NCBI RefSeq assembly: GCF_036670025.1
Contig: NZ_CP137640.1
Span: 4,250,001 to 4,314,000 of the forward strand
Length of the DNA: 64,000 nt
Source of the DNA: Bacillus_BD oryzisoli
GTDB lineage: Bacteria; Bacillota; Bacilli; Bacillales; Cytobacillaceae
Direction of reading: 5' to 3'
Of the stretch, positions 26,094-34,751 are shown piece after piece. The position numbers and the translations under genes are program-made. Within the stretch, counting starts at the first letter, position 1, and each line of letters opens with the position of its first letter. Under the pieces are notes generated by a model, which saw only the letters and a program-made list of their open reading frames with translations, ran no database searches and had not been told where the DNA came from.

Positions 26094-26198
26094 CTTTTAA
26101 AAAAGATTAAAAATTTATTAAAACCTTATCAAATGGGGATTTTCTATTTTTAATTTGCATATTATTATGAATTTACGGACTTTTTATTGAGTTGTTTT

Positions 26199-26227
26199 CA
26201 ATTCACTATGAGTCAATTACAATTCAC
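26199..26227. promoter_or_regulatory. Putative upstream activator sites
   Basis: Two CAATTCAC direct repeats at 26199 and 26220, exactly 21 bases (two helical turns) apart, about 110-150 bases upstream of the sigma-54 promoter and just before the activator gene. This is the usual place for enhancer binding by an NtrC-type activator. Inferred only from position and repetition. Nothing else is apparent in 25935-26284. Confidence 0.45.
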
Positions 26228-26284
26228 TTTTCACCTTTTATGTTCATTTATAACAGAAAATTACGAAATAGGAGGCTGACCGAC

Positions 26285-27643
26285 ATGAAGCAGTACGCAA
26301 ATATTCCAATAGACATCGAAATAAATGGACATGTGCTAAAAGATATCTTAGATTATTCTTCTGATGAAATATTTGTCCTTGATGGAGAAAAGCGGATTGT
26401 TTATGTGAACCGTGTTTGTGAAAAGCATTACGGTTTAAAACCACAGGAGGTAATTGGGAAGTATAATACAGAATTATTGGAAAGGGGTCTTTGGAAGCCT
26501 TCAATTGTCCCTTTAGTTTTTAAAGAGAAAAAGCCTGTGACGATGCGGCAAAAGACATATATTGGAGCAGAACTCTTAACAACCGCTGTGCCGGTCCTGA
26601 ACGATAACAACGAGATTGAGCTGATTGTGACGACCTCACAGGAGCTGCAAACGTTTATGAGTATGAAAAATGAGAAAGAAAAACCAACAGCATCAGTAGA
26701 AGAGTTTCCTAACATCATTACAAACTCAGCTAAAATGAAAGAACTTTTAAAAGTATGTGAAAAAATTGCCAGATTTGATTCAACGATTCTCATTCAAGGT
26801 GAATCGGGTACGGGAAAAAGTGTGCTTGCCGGTTATATTCACGAGATAAGTAACCGTAAGGATGAAACATTTTTAAAAATAAATTGTGCGGCACTGCCGG
26901 AGGATCTTCTTGAATCTGAGTTATTCGGGTATGTAGAAGGTTCTTTTACAGGAGCAAAAAAGAAAGGAAAAATCGGTCTCATTGAGGCTGCCAATAAAGG
27001 GACACTATTTCTTGATGAGATTGGAGAAATGCCGCTATCCTTGCAGGCAAAGCTGCTACAGGTCCTTCAGGACAAGCAATTTATTCCCATCGGCGGTCAT
27101 CAAACGAAAACAGTTGATATTCGCATTATCGCTGCAACAAACCGGGACCTAGAGGAGATGGTGAAGCAAGGTCAATTCAGGGAGGATTTGTTTTACCGCT
27201 TGAATATTATTGACTTACACATCCCTTCACTTCGCGAGCGCAGAGAAGACATTATTCCTTTAGCGTATAATTTTCTCCATAAAATAAATAAAAAATATAA
27301 TATGAATAAATTAATCTCACAGGAATGCCTTGATCTATTTAATCAATATTCATGGCCGGGCAACATCCGTCAGCTGGAAAATCTGATGGAAAGGCTGATC
27401 GTTACAAGTGACTCTATTATTCAAATCCAAGATCTGCCTGAAATCATTGTCGATAAAGTCACTGCCCAAATTCGCGCGGAGCTCCCGACCCATCTCGATG
27501 ATGCAATTGATGAAATCAAGCGCTCCTTTGTGCGGAAATCCTATACTAAACACCGAAGCACAAGAAAAGTAGCCAAGGATTTAAATATCAGCCAAACAAG
27601 GGCTGTCAAACTGATCAATGAGTATTGTCATGATTTAATATAA
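26285..27643 (+). CDS. Sigma-54 dependent transcriptional activator (PAS-AAA+-HTH)
   Basis: 452 residues, start ATG 11 bases after AGGAGG; an earlier in-frame start has no binding site. An N-terminal PAS domain (about 20-125) is a likely ligand sensor. The AAA+ domain has Walker A GESGTGKS, the sigma-54 contact loop GSFTGA, Walker B GTLFLDEIGEM, and the R-finger region FREDLFYRLN. The C-terminal HTH of about 45 residues ends the protein (HRSTRKVAKDLNISQTRAV). Such regulators need SigL (RpoN) and ATP. Divergent to the oxygenase operon, whose -24/-12 promoter it should activate, perhaps in response to the betaine-type substrate. Confidence 0.93.
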   Translation: MKQYANIPIDIEINGHVLKDILDYSSDEIFVLDGEKRIVYVNRVCEKHYGLKPQEVIGKYNTELLERGLWKPSIVPLVFKEKKPVTMRQKTYIGAELLTTAVPVLNDNNEIELIVTTSQELQTFMSMKNEKEKPTASVEEFPNIITNSAKMKELLKVCEKIARFDSTILIQGESGTGKSVLAGYIHEISNRKDETFLKINCAALPEDLLESELFGYVEGSFTGAKKKGKIGLIEAANKGTLFLDEIGEMPLSLQAKLLQVLQDKQFIPIGGHQTKTVDIRIIAATNRDLEEMVKQGQFREDLFYRLNIIDLHIPSLRERREDIIPLAYNFLHKINKKYNMNKLISQECLDLFNQYSWPGNIRQLENLMERLIVTSDSIIQIQDLPEIIVDKVTAQIRAELPTHLDDAIDEIKRSFVRKSYTKHRSTRKVAKDLNISQTRAVKLINEYCHDLI

Positions 27644-27668
27644 AAGATAGGTTGTACACTTAAGTTCA

Positions 27669-27713
27669 AGGGGACGGTTTGATTGCTTCAGCCTGAGCAA
27701 TCGTACCGTTCCT
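27669..27713. repeat. GGGACGGTTCT-family hairpin, diverged full form
   Basis: GGGGACGGTTTGATTGCT pairs with AGCAATCGTACCGTTCC. It lies between convergent genes (activator and CMD) and probably ends both transcripts. Confidence 0.75.
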
Positions 27714-27729
27714 TTCTGTAATCAAAAAC

Positions 27730-28131
27730 TCAAGGAAGTTTACTAAATTCCAGCCCATTTTCCTTTATTACCTCTTGAATGACTTTTAAAGCACTTAAGG
27801 AACGAGGGAATCCAATATATGCTGTGCACTGAATAACAATTTCTAAGATTTCATTCGGTGTTAAGCCCATATTCAAGGCTGTATAAGTATGTGCATAAAG
27901 TTGATCAGTTGCACCCTGTATGATAAGGGCCGTTAAGATCACAATGGCTCTTTCTTTTTTCTCCAGGCCTGACCGGCCAAATATATCGGCATAACCCGCA
28001 ATAACCAAATGAGCAATATCAGGATGAAGCTGCTGCAGCTCTTCAGCGATTTTATCCCCGTTTTTCCCCATCATTCCTTTCATTATTTCAATCCCTTGAT
28101 CATAACGATTATCCTTTTTATTTTCAGTCAT
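27730..28131 (-). CDS. Carboxymuconolactone decarboxylase family protein
   Basis: About 133 residues, start ATG seven bases after AAAGGGA. The CMD fold is shown by ERAIVILTALIIQGATDQLY, then AHTYTALNMGLTPNEILEI and the CTAYIGFPRSLSAL helix. The CxxC pair of AhpD-type members is absent, so it is nearer the decarboxylase/PcaC-like branch. The reaction is not known. It starts 16 bases after the ThDP enzyme gene and is surely co-transcribed with it. Confidence 0.85.
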   Translation of the reverse strand: MTENKKDNRYDQGIEIMKGMMGKNGDKIAEELQQLHPDIAHLVIAGYADIFGRSGLEKKERAIVILTALIIQGATDQLYAHTYTALNMGLTPNEILEIVIQCTAYIGFPRSLSALKVIQEVIKENGLEFSKLP

Positions 28132-28147
28132 TCTAACATCCCTTTCT

Positions 28148-29845
28148 TTAACCACGTTTCATTGTTGGAGGAATTTCATATGGATCCACCATAATTTCTA
28201 CAACAGTAGGACCGTCGTGCTGAAGTGCTAAATCCATTGCCTGGTGAATTTCCTCGATTGTGTTACAGCGGAAACCACGAGCACCAAGAGCTTGTCCAAA
28301 TAACGCCCCATTTACCGGTACTTCATATTTTGTCCCCACTTCTGTCCCTAAATTTGCAGCCATCCCTTTATTTACCATATCCAAGCTTCCATTATTTAAC
28401 ACTACAAAAATCACCGGTAGATGATAATTGACTGCAGTCGAAATTTCCGTCCCATGCATTAATAGACACCCATCTCCTGTCAGGCTGATAATCGGAAGAT
28501 CAGGACGTGCGGCCTTGGCTCCCACTGCATAGCAAATACCGTGTCCCATGGCTCCAAAATAGCTGTCAAAAATAAAACTGCCAGCCTCGTAGATTTCTAA
28601 ATCTCGAATAGCAAAAAACGTATGGCTGCCACAGTCACTAATAATCAATGATTCTTTAGGAATTTTTTCTTGAAACGTTTTTATCGCTATACCGGCAGAA
28701 AGAAAAGGATCCTGGTAATAGTTTTCTTGATTTGACTGTACTTTCTCGATTGTTGATTCTTTTTTAACTATTCGATTTCGTGATAATTCAAGTATTTTTT
28801 CCGTATTTGCTTTGAGATCACCTAGAACTGGAATGGTTGGCACCGGGATGCTTTTTCCAATAAATGTAGCATCCAAATCAAAATGAACAATCAATTTTGG
28901 ATGCATGTCTATGGTCATGCCGGCAAGGGTCATATCGGATAACCGTGTCCCCATCACGACCATGACATCAACACCCTGCATTAAATAGCTGTCAGCCTCA
29001 GAAGTTCCGCCAAGACCAAATCCCCCTAACGACAATTCATGAGTTGTCGCAAAAGTACCCTTTCCACTTGGTGTGGTCATAACTGGAATATTCCAACACT
29101 CCGCAAACTTCTGAACTTCTTCGTACGCCCTTGACGAATGGACACCCTTTCCTAAAAACAACAATGGTCTCTCTGCTTGATTCAGAACCTTAATCACTTC
29201 ATCTAAATTGGAAGAAATCATTGTATGTTGCATTTTGTACGGTATCGGAATATCAAAAGGCTGTATTTCTTCCATCAGCACATCGGATGGTATATTTAAG
29301 TGCACCGGCCCTTTTATGCCTGTAAACGCTTGTTCAAGTGCATGACGGAAATACGTAGGAAACAGATCTCCTCGTTCAACAGCACGGCTGAATTTCGTTA
29401 CAGGTTCAAACAAACGAACGATATCCGTTCCAAAACTGGATGCATCCTGTCCGAGAGCTGTTCCTGTTGCTTTAATAGATGGGTGACCGGTAATAAATAG
29501 GACAGGAGCATGCGAGGACTTGGCTTGAGCCGCTGATGTAATCATATTGGTACCGCCCGGTCCGGATGTACCAATAGCTACTCCTAATGTATGTGAAGCA
29601 AGCGCATATCCAGCCGCTTCATAACCGGCTCCCCCTTCAAACTTACTTAATACATATAGAAGTCCTTGCCGATCCATTTCGGCAATTAAAGGAGTTACTG
29701 CCTTTCCTGGTATACCGAACACATGTGATACGCCTAATCTTTTCAAATGCATAGAAAGCATTGATGCGACAGTAACAGTTGTTGAGTTCTCCTTTGTGGG
29801 ATCTTCCTCTTTTTTACTTGTCATCATTGATGCAACTGAACCCAT
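28148..29845 (-). CDS. Thiamine diphosphate enzyme (acetolactate synthase-like)
   Basis: 565 residues with the three domains of the POX/ALS family. The ThDP-activating Glu is in KFEGGAGYEAAGYALAS, near residue 70. The central domain has LGKGVHSSRAYEEV. The C-terminal ThDP/Mg2+ motif is GDGCLLMHGTEISTAVNYHLP followed by NNGSLDMV, split here for length. The subfamily is unclear: ALS, benzoylformate decarboxylase, Xsc or a related decarboxylase are all possible. An unusual N-terminal extension of about 25 hydrophilic residues precedes the domain. It forms a two-gene unit with the CMD-like gene, suggesting a shared pathway for a keto or hydroxy acid. Confidence 0.85.
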   Translation of the reverse strand: MGSVASMMTSKKEEDPTKENSTTVTVASMLSMHLKRLGVSHVFGIPGKAVTPLIAEMDRQGLLYVLSKFEGGAGYEAAGYALASHTLGVAIGTSGPGGTNMITSAAQAKSSHAPVLFITGHPSIKATGTALGQDASSFGTDIVRLFEPVTKFSRAVERGDLFPTYFRHALEQAFTGIKGPVHLNIPSDVLMEEIQPFDIPIPYKMQHTMISSNLDEVIKVLNQAERPLLFLGKGVHSSRAYEEVQKFAECWNIPVMTTPSGKGTFATTHELSLGGFGLGGTSEADSYLMQGVDVMVVMGTRLSDMTLAGMTIDMHPKLIVHFDLDATFIGKSIPVPTIPVLGDLKANTEKILELSRNRIVKKESTIEKVQSNQENYYQDPFLSAGIAIKTFQEKIPKESLIISDCGSHTFFAIRDLEIYEAGSFIFDSYFGAMGHGICYAVGAKAARPDLPIISLTGDGCLLMHGTEISTAVNYHLPVIFVVLNNGSLDMVNKGMAANLGTEVGTKYEVPVNGALFGQALGARGFRCNTIEEIHQAMDLALQHDGPTVVEIMVDPYEIPPTMKRG

Positions 29846-29891
29846 TTTTTTTACCTGCCTTTTGATTATTTTAATAGCCTTTGGATGATTC

Positions 29892-32126
29892 TTATTTTAA
29901 AAACTGCTGCTCCAATCTTTCAGCAGATAGAGGCTTACTAAATAAATAACCTTGGAATTCATCACAATTTTTGTTTATTAAATACTTTAATTGTTCCTCT
30001 GATTCAACCCCTTCAGCAATTACTCCGAGCCCTAAATTATGTGCCATTGTAATAATCGTTTCGACAATACTGGCATCACTTGAACTATTTGTAATATCTT
30101 GAACAAATGTACGGTCTATTTTTAGACGATGGATCGAAAAACGCTTTAAATAATTTAATGAGCTATATCCTGTACCAAAATCATCAATGGAAATTTGAAT
30201 TCCCAATGCATGCAGTTCTTTTAGAACATGAATCGAATGATTGACATCCATCATCATGCTTTCTGTGATTTCTAAATCTAGAAATTCGGGTGCAAGTCCT
30301 GTTTCTTCCAAGATTTTACTCACATCAGCTGCTAAATTTTCCTGTGAAAATTGCTTGCTAGATAAATTGACTGAAATATTGATCGGTGGATAACCTGCAT
30401 CCTGCCAACGTTTATTTTGTTTGCAGGCCTCCCTGAGCACCCATTCCCCTAAAGGTACGATGAATCCCGTTTCCTCACTTAATGGTATAAACTCAGCAGG
30501 TGATACTAAACCAAGCTGCGGATGATTCCACCTAATTAACGCCTCCACACCGACAATTTTTCTGGTCTTAGCATCAACTTGCGGCTGATACTCCAAAATA
30601 AGCTCATTATTTTCAATTGATGTTCGTAAGGCATTCTCCATGAATAGCTTCTTATAAGAATTGGAATACATACCGGGTGTGTAAATTTGAAAATTATTTC
30701 CACCGCCAGCTTTCGCTTGGTACATCGCGCTGTCAGCACAAACCATTAACTCTTCTATATCCCTCCCGTGATCCGGAAAAACAGCAATACCAAGGCTCGC
30801 TGAAATATGCAAATCAAATCCATTGACTACAAATGGTTTGTCGAAACAGGAAAGAATGTCTTTTGCGTGAGATTGAATCGATTCTTCCGAGTCCTTATCC
30901 GGCAAAATAAAAATAAATTCATCTCCACCCATACGCGCAACCAAATCTTTATTTGAATACACGTATTTTTGCAGCCGTTCGGAAACCTGCTGTAACAATC
31001 GATCTCCTTCACTATGACCAAAGGTATCGTTCACGTATTTAAAACGGTCAAGATCGATAAACACAATCGCAATTTTTTGAATCGGATCGTTTGTATTCTC
31101 AATTTCTTGTAAGAGCCTTTGTTTGACTAAGCGACGATTCGCTATTCCTGTTAGTTCATCATGATGGGCCATATGGTTTATTTTTTGTTCTGATTCAAAT
31201 CTTTCTGTAATATCACGGAACTGGCCTAAAGCACCAATTAATCCACCCTTGTAATCGTAGATTGGTAAAGCATCGAAAAGACAGACGATGTCTCTATTAT
31301 TTTCGGAATCATAGAAGCACACTTGAACGTCTTCAAATTTCTTTTCTTCATTTAAGACTCGGCCAATATAGTCACTCATTTGTTCTATCGTGTCAATCGA
31401 TTGACCGATTACTTCCTCTTTTTGATACTTTAATATTTTTTCAGCACATGAATTAAATTCAAGAATAATTCCTTCCGGATCTGTAGCAACGATAGCATTT
31501 CTTGTCGTATCAATAAGTATATGATTGAGAACATCTAATCGGCTGTTTTGTTTCCGAAGTAGCAGCTCCCGTTCAATCGAATCTACCATCGTAATCAGCA
31601 TGGCTAAGAAAAAAGGATGATTATACTCTTTTGATGTCATAATGGATATTGTTCCAAGTAAATTATCCTGTTTCTTATAGTAAAAAGGAACCGAATAGCA
31701 TGCAGCACTATGGAAAAATTGATGATAATGTTCATCACCGATTAATTCTATCGGCTTTTGGTGCTTTAAAGCCAGATTTACCACATTTGTTCCGGCCCAT
31801 TCTTCGCGAAACTGTATTCCGACTCTAAAACCAGCTTTATTCATTACCCTTCTTATCGATTGGTCTCCATCGATTTGAAGGATTACCCCTTCTTCATTGC
31901 TTATCGAGATCAATAATGGAATTCCCTTTCCTTGTATCGATACAAGGAACTGATTCATAAAAAAGCCGACAACTGAAAGAATCTCTTCATAATTTTTCAG
32001 CTTCTTATCGAGTTCATCACTAGGCATACAATGAAAAGTAGGGATCACAGCAGGATCTAGACCGGATTGCTTACAGAACTCTTTAGATTCCTGAACCATT
32101 GATATCTTATCAATATTATGAAGCAT
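29892..32126 (-). CDS. Cyclic-di-GMP GGDEF/EAL protein with GAF and PAS
   Basis: 744 residues, no membrane segment. Order: N-terminal GAF-like sensor (about 40-200), PAS (about 205-315), GGDEF (about 325-485) with an intact MGGDEF active site, and EAL (about 500-744) with VEALIRW, NLSSKQFS, DLEITESMMM and DDFGTGYSSL. Both catalytic sites look complete, so it could make and break c-di-GMP, or one site may regulate the other. The signal is unknown. It stands alone. Confidence 0.93.
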   Translation of the reverse strand: MLHNIDKISMVQESKEFCKQSGLDPAVIPTFHCMPSDELDKKLKNYEEILSVVGFFMNQFLVSIQGKGIPLLISISNEEGVILQIDGDQSIRRVMNKAGFRVGIQFREEWAGTNVVNLALKHQKPIELIGDEHYHQFFHSAACYSVPFYYKKQDNLLGTISIMTSKEYNHPFFLAMLITMVDSIERELLLRKQNSRLDVLNHILIDTTRNAIVATDPEGIILEFNSCAEKILKYQKEEVIGQSIDTIEQMSDYIGRVLNEEKKFEDVQVCFYDSENNRDIVCLFDALPIYDYKGGLIGALGQFRDITERFESEQKINHMAHHDELTGIANRRLVKQRLLQEIENTNDPIQKIAIVFIDLDRFKYVNDTFGHSEGDRLLQQVSERLQKYVYSNKDLVARMGGDEFIFILPDKDSEESIQSHAKDILSCFDKPFVVNGFDLHISASLGIAVFPDHGRDIEELMVCADSAMYQAKAGGGNNFQIYTPGMYSNSYKKLFMENALRTSIENNELILEYQPQVDAKTRKIVGVEALIRWNHPQLGLVSPAEFIPLSEETGFIVPLGEWVLREACKQNKRWQDAGYPPINISVNLSSKQFSQENLAADVSKILEETGLAPEFLDLEITESMMMDVNHSIHVLKELHALGIQISIDDFGTGYSSLNYLKRFSIHRLKIDRTFVQDITNSSSDASIVETIITMAHNLGLGVIAEGVESEEQLKYLINKNCDEFQGYLFSKPLSAERLEQQFLK

Positions 32127-32299
32127 TCTTTTCTTCCTTTCTATTTACATTGCCATACAAAATATACGTCCGATTCTATATGACAATATTCGTCATTTTT
32201 ATTGTACATTAATTTTAAATAGGAGTATATATTGATGATTAAGTATAAATTTTGGTATTTTTATAGAGATAATAAACTATTTCCAATAAAAAATAAAAT

Positions 32300-32363
32300 A
32301 AAAAACACGGGTGGGCGTTTCTATTGCCTTCTTGAAGCAATAGAATCGTCCCCCCGCGTTTTT
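32300..32363 (-). terminator. Terminator built from a GGGACGGTTCT-family hairpin
   Basis: AAAACACGGGTGGGCGTTTC and its counterpart (CGTCCCCCCGCGTTTTTT) form a long stem with inner CTATTGC/GCAATAG. On the minus strand it starts right at the thioesterase stop and ends in six T residues, so it is a true terminator of that operon. Sequence similarity links it to the dispersed repeat family. Confidence 0.8.
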
Positions 32364-32785
32364 TATGCTGTTGTTTCAATACTCTCAATAGCTTGTCTTA
32401 GTTCATCCGGGATCGGGACCGCTCTCACTCTTGGTGTATTGAAATCAGCCCAGGCACGGATTTCGTAGCCTTCTGCAACAGTTTCTCCATCTCGTAGAAA
32501 GGTATGGTTTATGACAAACACTTTCTTGCGTATTTCTGATATAGTGGTTCTAATCGTCACTTGATCACTAAATACCAGCGGTGTTTTGAATACGCATTTT
32601 GCTTCGCAAAGCGGAATACTGACCTTATCCTCTGAAAGTAATTTTGTTGTTGGATACCCGATTTCGGCAAAATAATGATGGGACGCTTCATCCATCCAGG
32701 CATAAAAGCTGGGATAAAAAACGATTCCGGCAGCGTCTGTTTCACCCCAACGAACTTGAAAATGATATTCTATCGTTCTTGCCAT
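32363..32785 (-). CDS. Acyl-CoA thioesterase (4HBT family)
   Basis: 140 residues, hot-dog fold of the YbgC/FadM type. The catalytic region is VRWGETDAAGIVFYPSFYAWMD, here with Asp in GETDAAG. The strands IPLCEAKCVFKTPLVFSDQV and the C-terminal RAWADF follow. It hydrolyses acyl-CoA or aryl-CoA thioesters. It is the last gene of the acyl-CoA ligase unit (64 bases downstream), where it may release CoA when acyl-CoA piles up. Confidence 0.88.
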   Translation of the reverse strand: MARTIEYHFQVRWGETDAAGIVFYPSFYAWMDEASHHYFAEIGYPTTKLLSEDKVSIPLCEAKCVFKTPLVFSDQVTIRTTISEIRKKVFVINHTFLRDGETVAEGYEIRAWADFNTPRVRAVPIPDELRQAIESIETTA

Positions 32786-32849
32786 GTTTTACACTCCTCT
32801 TATTTTTCCAGACAAAAATCTCTTCTTATTATCCTAGTTTCCTATCAAA

Positions 32850-34424
32850 CTAGCGAAGAATGCCTTCAAATTTTGCCCGCAACTCTTTTTCGAGCGCTAC
32901 TTTTGTAATTTTTCCGCTCGCTGTCATTGGCATTTCATCTAAAAACACAATATGGTCAGGTATTTTATAATTAGCCACTTTTCCTCGGATAAAGTCCTTC
33001 ATTTCTTCCTCGTCTTCAGTCATACCTGGTTTTAATTTTATCGCTGCGCAGGAAACCTCTCCAAGCACCGTATCAGGTAGGCCGACAATCGCAATCTCTA
33101 GTACACTCGGATGTTTGTAATACAATTCTTCTATTTCGCGTGGATAGATATTATAACCGCCGCGGATGATCATTTCTTTTTTCCGGCCGACAATTCGTAT
33201 GTAACCCTTTTCGTCCATTGTCACTAAATCGCCCGTATAAAACCAGCCTTCTTCATCAATCGCCTCTTTTGTCTGCTCAGGCATTTGATAGTAGCCTTTT
33301 GTAATTCCTGGTCCTCTTAACGCCAGCTCCCCAACCTCGCCGAATGGGACCGCTTCTCTTTGTGAACCTACTACCTTTGCTTCTGATCCGGCTAAAATTC
33401 GGCCAACGGTTGTTGCCCTGATAAAATCATCATCCTCAAAGGTTGTCGCTGTTATGGATGCCGTTGATTCTGTTAATCCGTAGAATACCGAAATGTCACA
33501 GCCCATCACATTACGGATTTTTCGAACAATTTCCTCAGGACATGGCGCTGCGGCAATAATACCTGTTCGTAAGGAAGAAAGATCAAACTCATCAAATCTT
33601 GGATGATTTAATTCAAGAATGAACATCGTTGGAACCCCATGGTGAACCGAAATCTTTTCTTTTTCTATTAACTCTAACGCCTCAACCGCCTTATAATTTT
33701 CCATAAAGACAATTTTGGCTCCGGCACCAATGGCTGAAAGAATACCCGGTGCCATTCCAAATACATGAAAGACGGGCACTGCAATTAGGAATACATCATC
33801 AGGTATACACTGTAACTCTTCATTTGTAATAAGTGCCGAATAGTTTAAATTTTGATGTGTCAGCATGGCACCCTTTGGTTTACCAGTTGTTCCTGATGTA
33901 TAGAGAATGGAAAATACGTCTTCGACCGGATGAATACCAGGTTGTGTGAAAGGAGTATTGTTTCCTAATTCCAATAATTCGTCAAATGAGAGAAATTCTT
34001 CATTTTTACTGCGTACCGTAAAGATCTGTTCTAATGAATAGCCGTTGTGCTCATTTTTAAGATAATGTTTAAAAAACTCCACATGCCCAAATTCACCGGT
34101 CACAAAAGCTACTTTTGCATGAGAATTTTCAAGGATATACATCAGTTCTTCACTGCGATATCGTGTGTTACATGGAACAAGAACGGCCCCTACTTTGGCT
34201 AACGCAAAATAAATTGACACAAACTCATTCCAGTTAGGGAGACAAACCATGACTCTGTCTCCTTTTTCAATTCCCCTTTGTGATAAGGCAGAAGCGATAT
34301 GATTTACTTCATCATATAATTGCTGATAGGTAACGCGGGTATATCCGTCATAAAGCGCTTCTTTTTCTGGGTTTATCGCATAGGATTTTTCCAACACTTC
34401 ATATACTGACATTTGTGTATACAT
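32850..34424 (-). CDS. Acyl-CoA ligase (AMP-forming, fatty-acid type)
   Basis: 524 residues of the ANL superfamily. The ATP motif YTSGTTGKPKGAML, the FYGLTESTASIT motif, the GWFYTGDLVTMDEKGYIRIVGR hinge (shown in parts: GWFYTGDL, GRKKEMIIRGGYNIYP) and the C-terminal catalytic Lys in MTASGKITKV are all present. It activates a fatty or related carboxylic acid to its CoA thioester. Its gene heads the unit with the thioesterase; upstream are a cre-like site, the shared palindrome and the terminator of the FadF gene. A TTATCGTTAA motif lies 12 bases before the start. Confidence 0.92.
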   Translation of the reverse strand: MYTQMSVYEVLEKSYAINPEKEALYDGYTRVTYQQLYDEVNHIASALSQRGIEKGDRVMVCLPNWNEFVSIYFALAKVGAVLVPCNTRYRSEELMYILENSHAKVAFVTGEFGHVEFFKHYLKNEHNGYSLEQIFTVRSKNEEFLSFDELLELGNNTPFTQPGIHPVEDVFSILYTSGTTGKPKGAMLTHQNLNYSALITNEELQCIPDDVFLIAVPVFHVFGMAPGILSAIGAGAKIVFMENYKAVEALELIEKEKISVHHGVPTMFILELNHPRFDEFDLSSLRTGIIAAAPCPEEIVRKIRNVMGCDISVFYGLTESTASITATTFEDDDFIRATTVGRILAGSEAKVVGSQREAVPFGEVGELALRGPGITKGYYQMPEQTKEAIDEEGWFYTGDLVTMDEKGYIRIVGRKKEMIIRGGYNIYPREIEELYYKHPSVLEIAIVGLPDTVLGEVSCAAIKLKPGMTEDEEEMKDFIRGKVANYKIPDHIVFLDEMPMTASGKITKVALEKELRAKFEGILR

Positions 34425-34436
34425 TATTATTCCCCC

Positions 34437-34446
34437 TTATCGTTAA
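34437..34446. promoter_or_regulatory. TTATCGTTAA motif in the ligase leader
   Basis: The same decamer occurs at 39976 and, inverted, at 40089, both before the acyl-CoA dehydrogenase gene. It is close to the ribosome binding site here. Possible operator; low certainty. Confidence 0.3.
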
Positions 34447-34475
34447 TAGACGTTTATCTCAGCAAAATGTGTAAG

Positions 34476-34489
34476 TGATAGCGATTACA
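34476..34489 (-). promoter_or_regulatory. Putative cre (CcpA) site before the ligase gene
   Basis: TGATAGCGATTACA, one mismatch from TGWAANCGNTNWCA, 52 bases upstream of the start. Catabolite repression of fatty-acid degradation genes is established in B. subtilis, so the site is plausible. Confidence 0.55.
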
Positions 34490-34609
34490 TTTCTATTCAT
34501 CAATTTTTTCTCACTCATAAATGATTTCAATAATATTTTTTGTATGTCCCCCTTAAACTATTTAAATTTTCTGTATTTTAAGTATAAAATAATTTTTTAA
34601 ATCTATATA

Positions 34610-34624
34610 CCGACATGGTATAGG
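34610..34624 (-). promoter_or_regulatory. Putative operator palindrome, beta-oxidation site 2
   Basis: CCGACA-TGG-TATAGG followed by A, an imperfect copy of CCTACA-N3-TGTAGG. It lies 186 bases upstream of the ligase start. Compare 2135, 40048 and 43544. Confidence 0.45.
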
Positions 34625-34717
34625 AAAGATAATTAGTTATTTCCACACATTAGAGGAATTTTCTATAGTAAGTAAAAAAAAATTTATAGAAGGCGTTTCC
34701 TTCAACGCTCTATAAAA

Positions 34718-34745
34718 AGATGCCCAAGCCGAAGCCTGGGCATCT
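34718..34745 (-). terminator. Rho-independent terminator of the FadF unit
   Basis: AGATGCCCA/TGGGCATCT arms with a GC-rich loop; TTTTTATAG follows on the minus strand. It separates the acyl-CoA dehydrogenase-etf-fadF unit from the ligase unit. Confidence 0.9.
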
Positions 34746-34751
34746 ATTTGA

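Noticed and set aside
32232..32468. Plus-strand frame of 78 residues
   Set aside because: Crosses a terminator hairpin and overlaps the thioesterase gene antisense; composition not protein-like.
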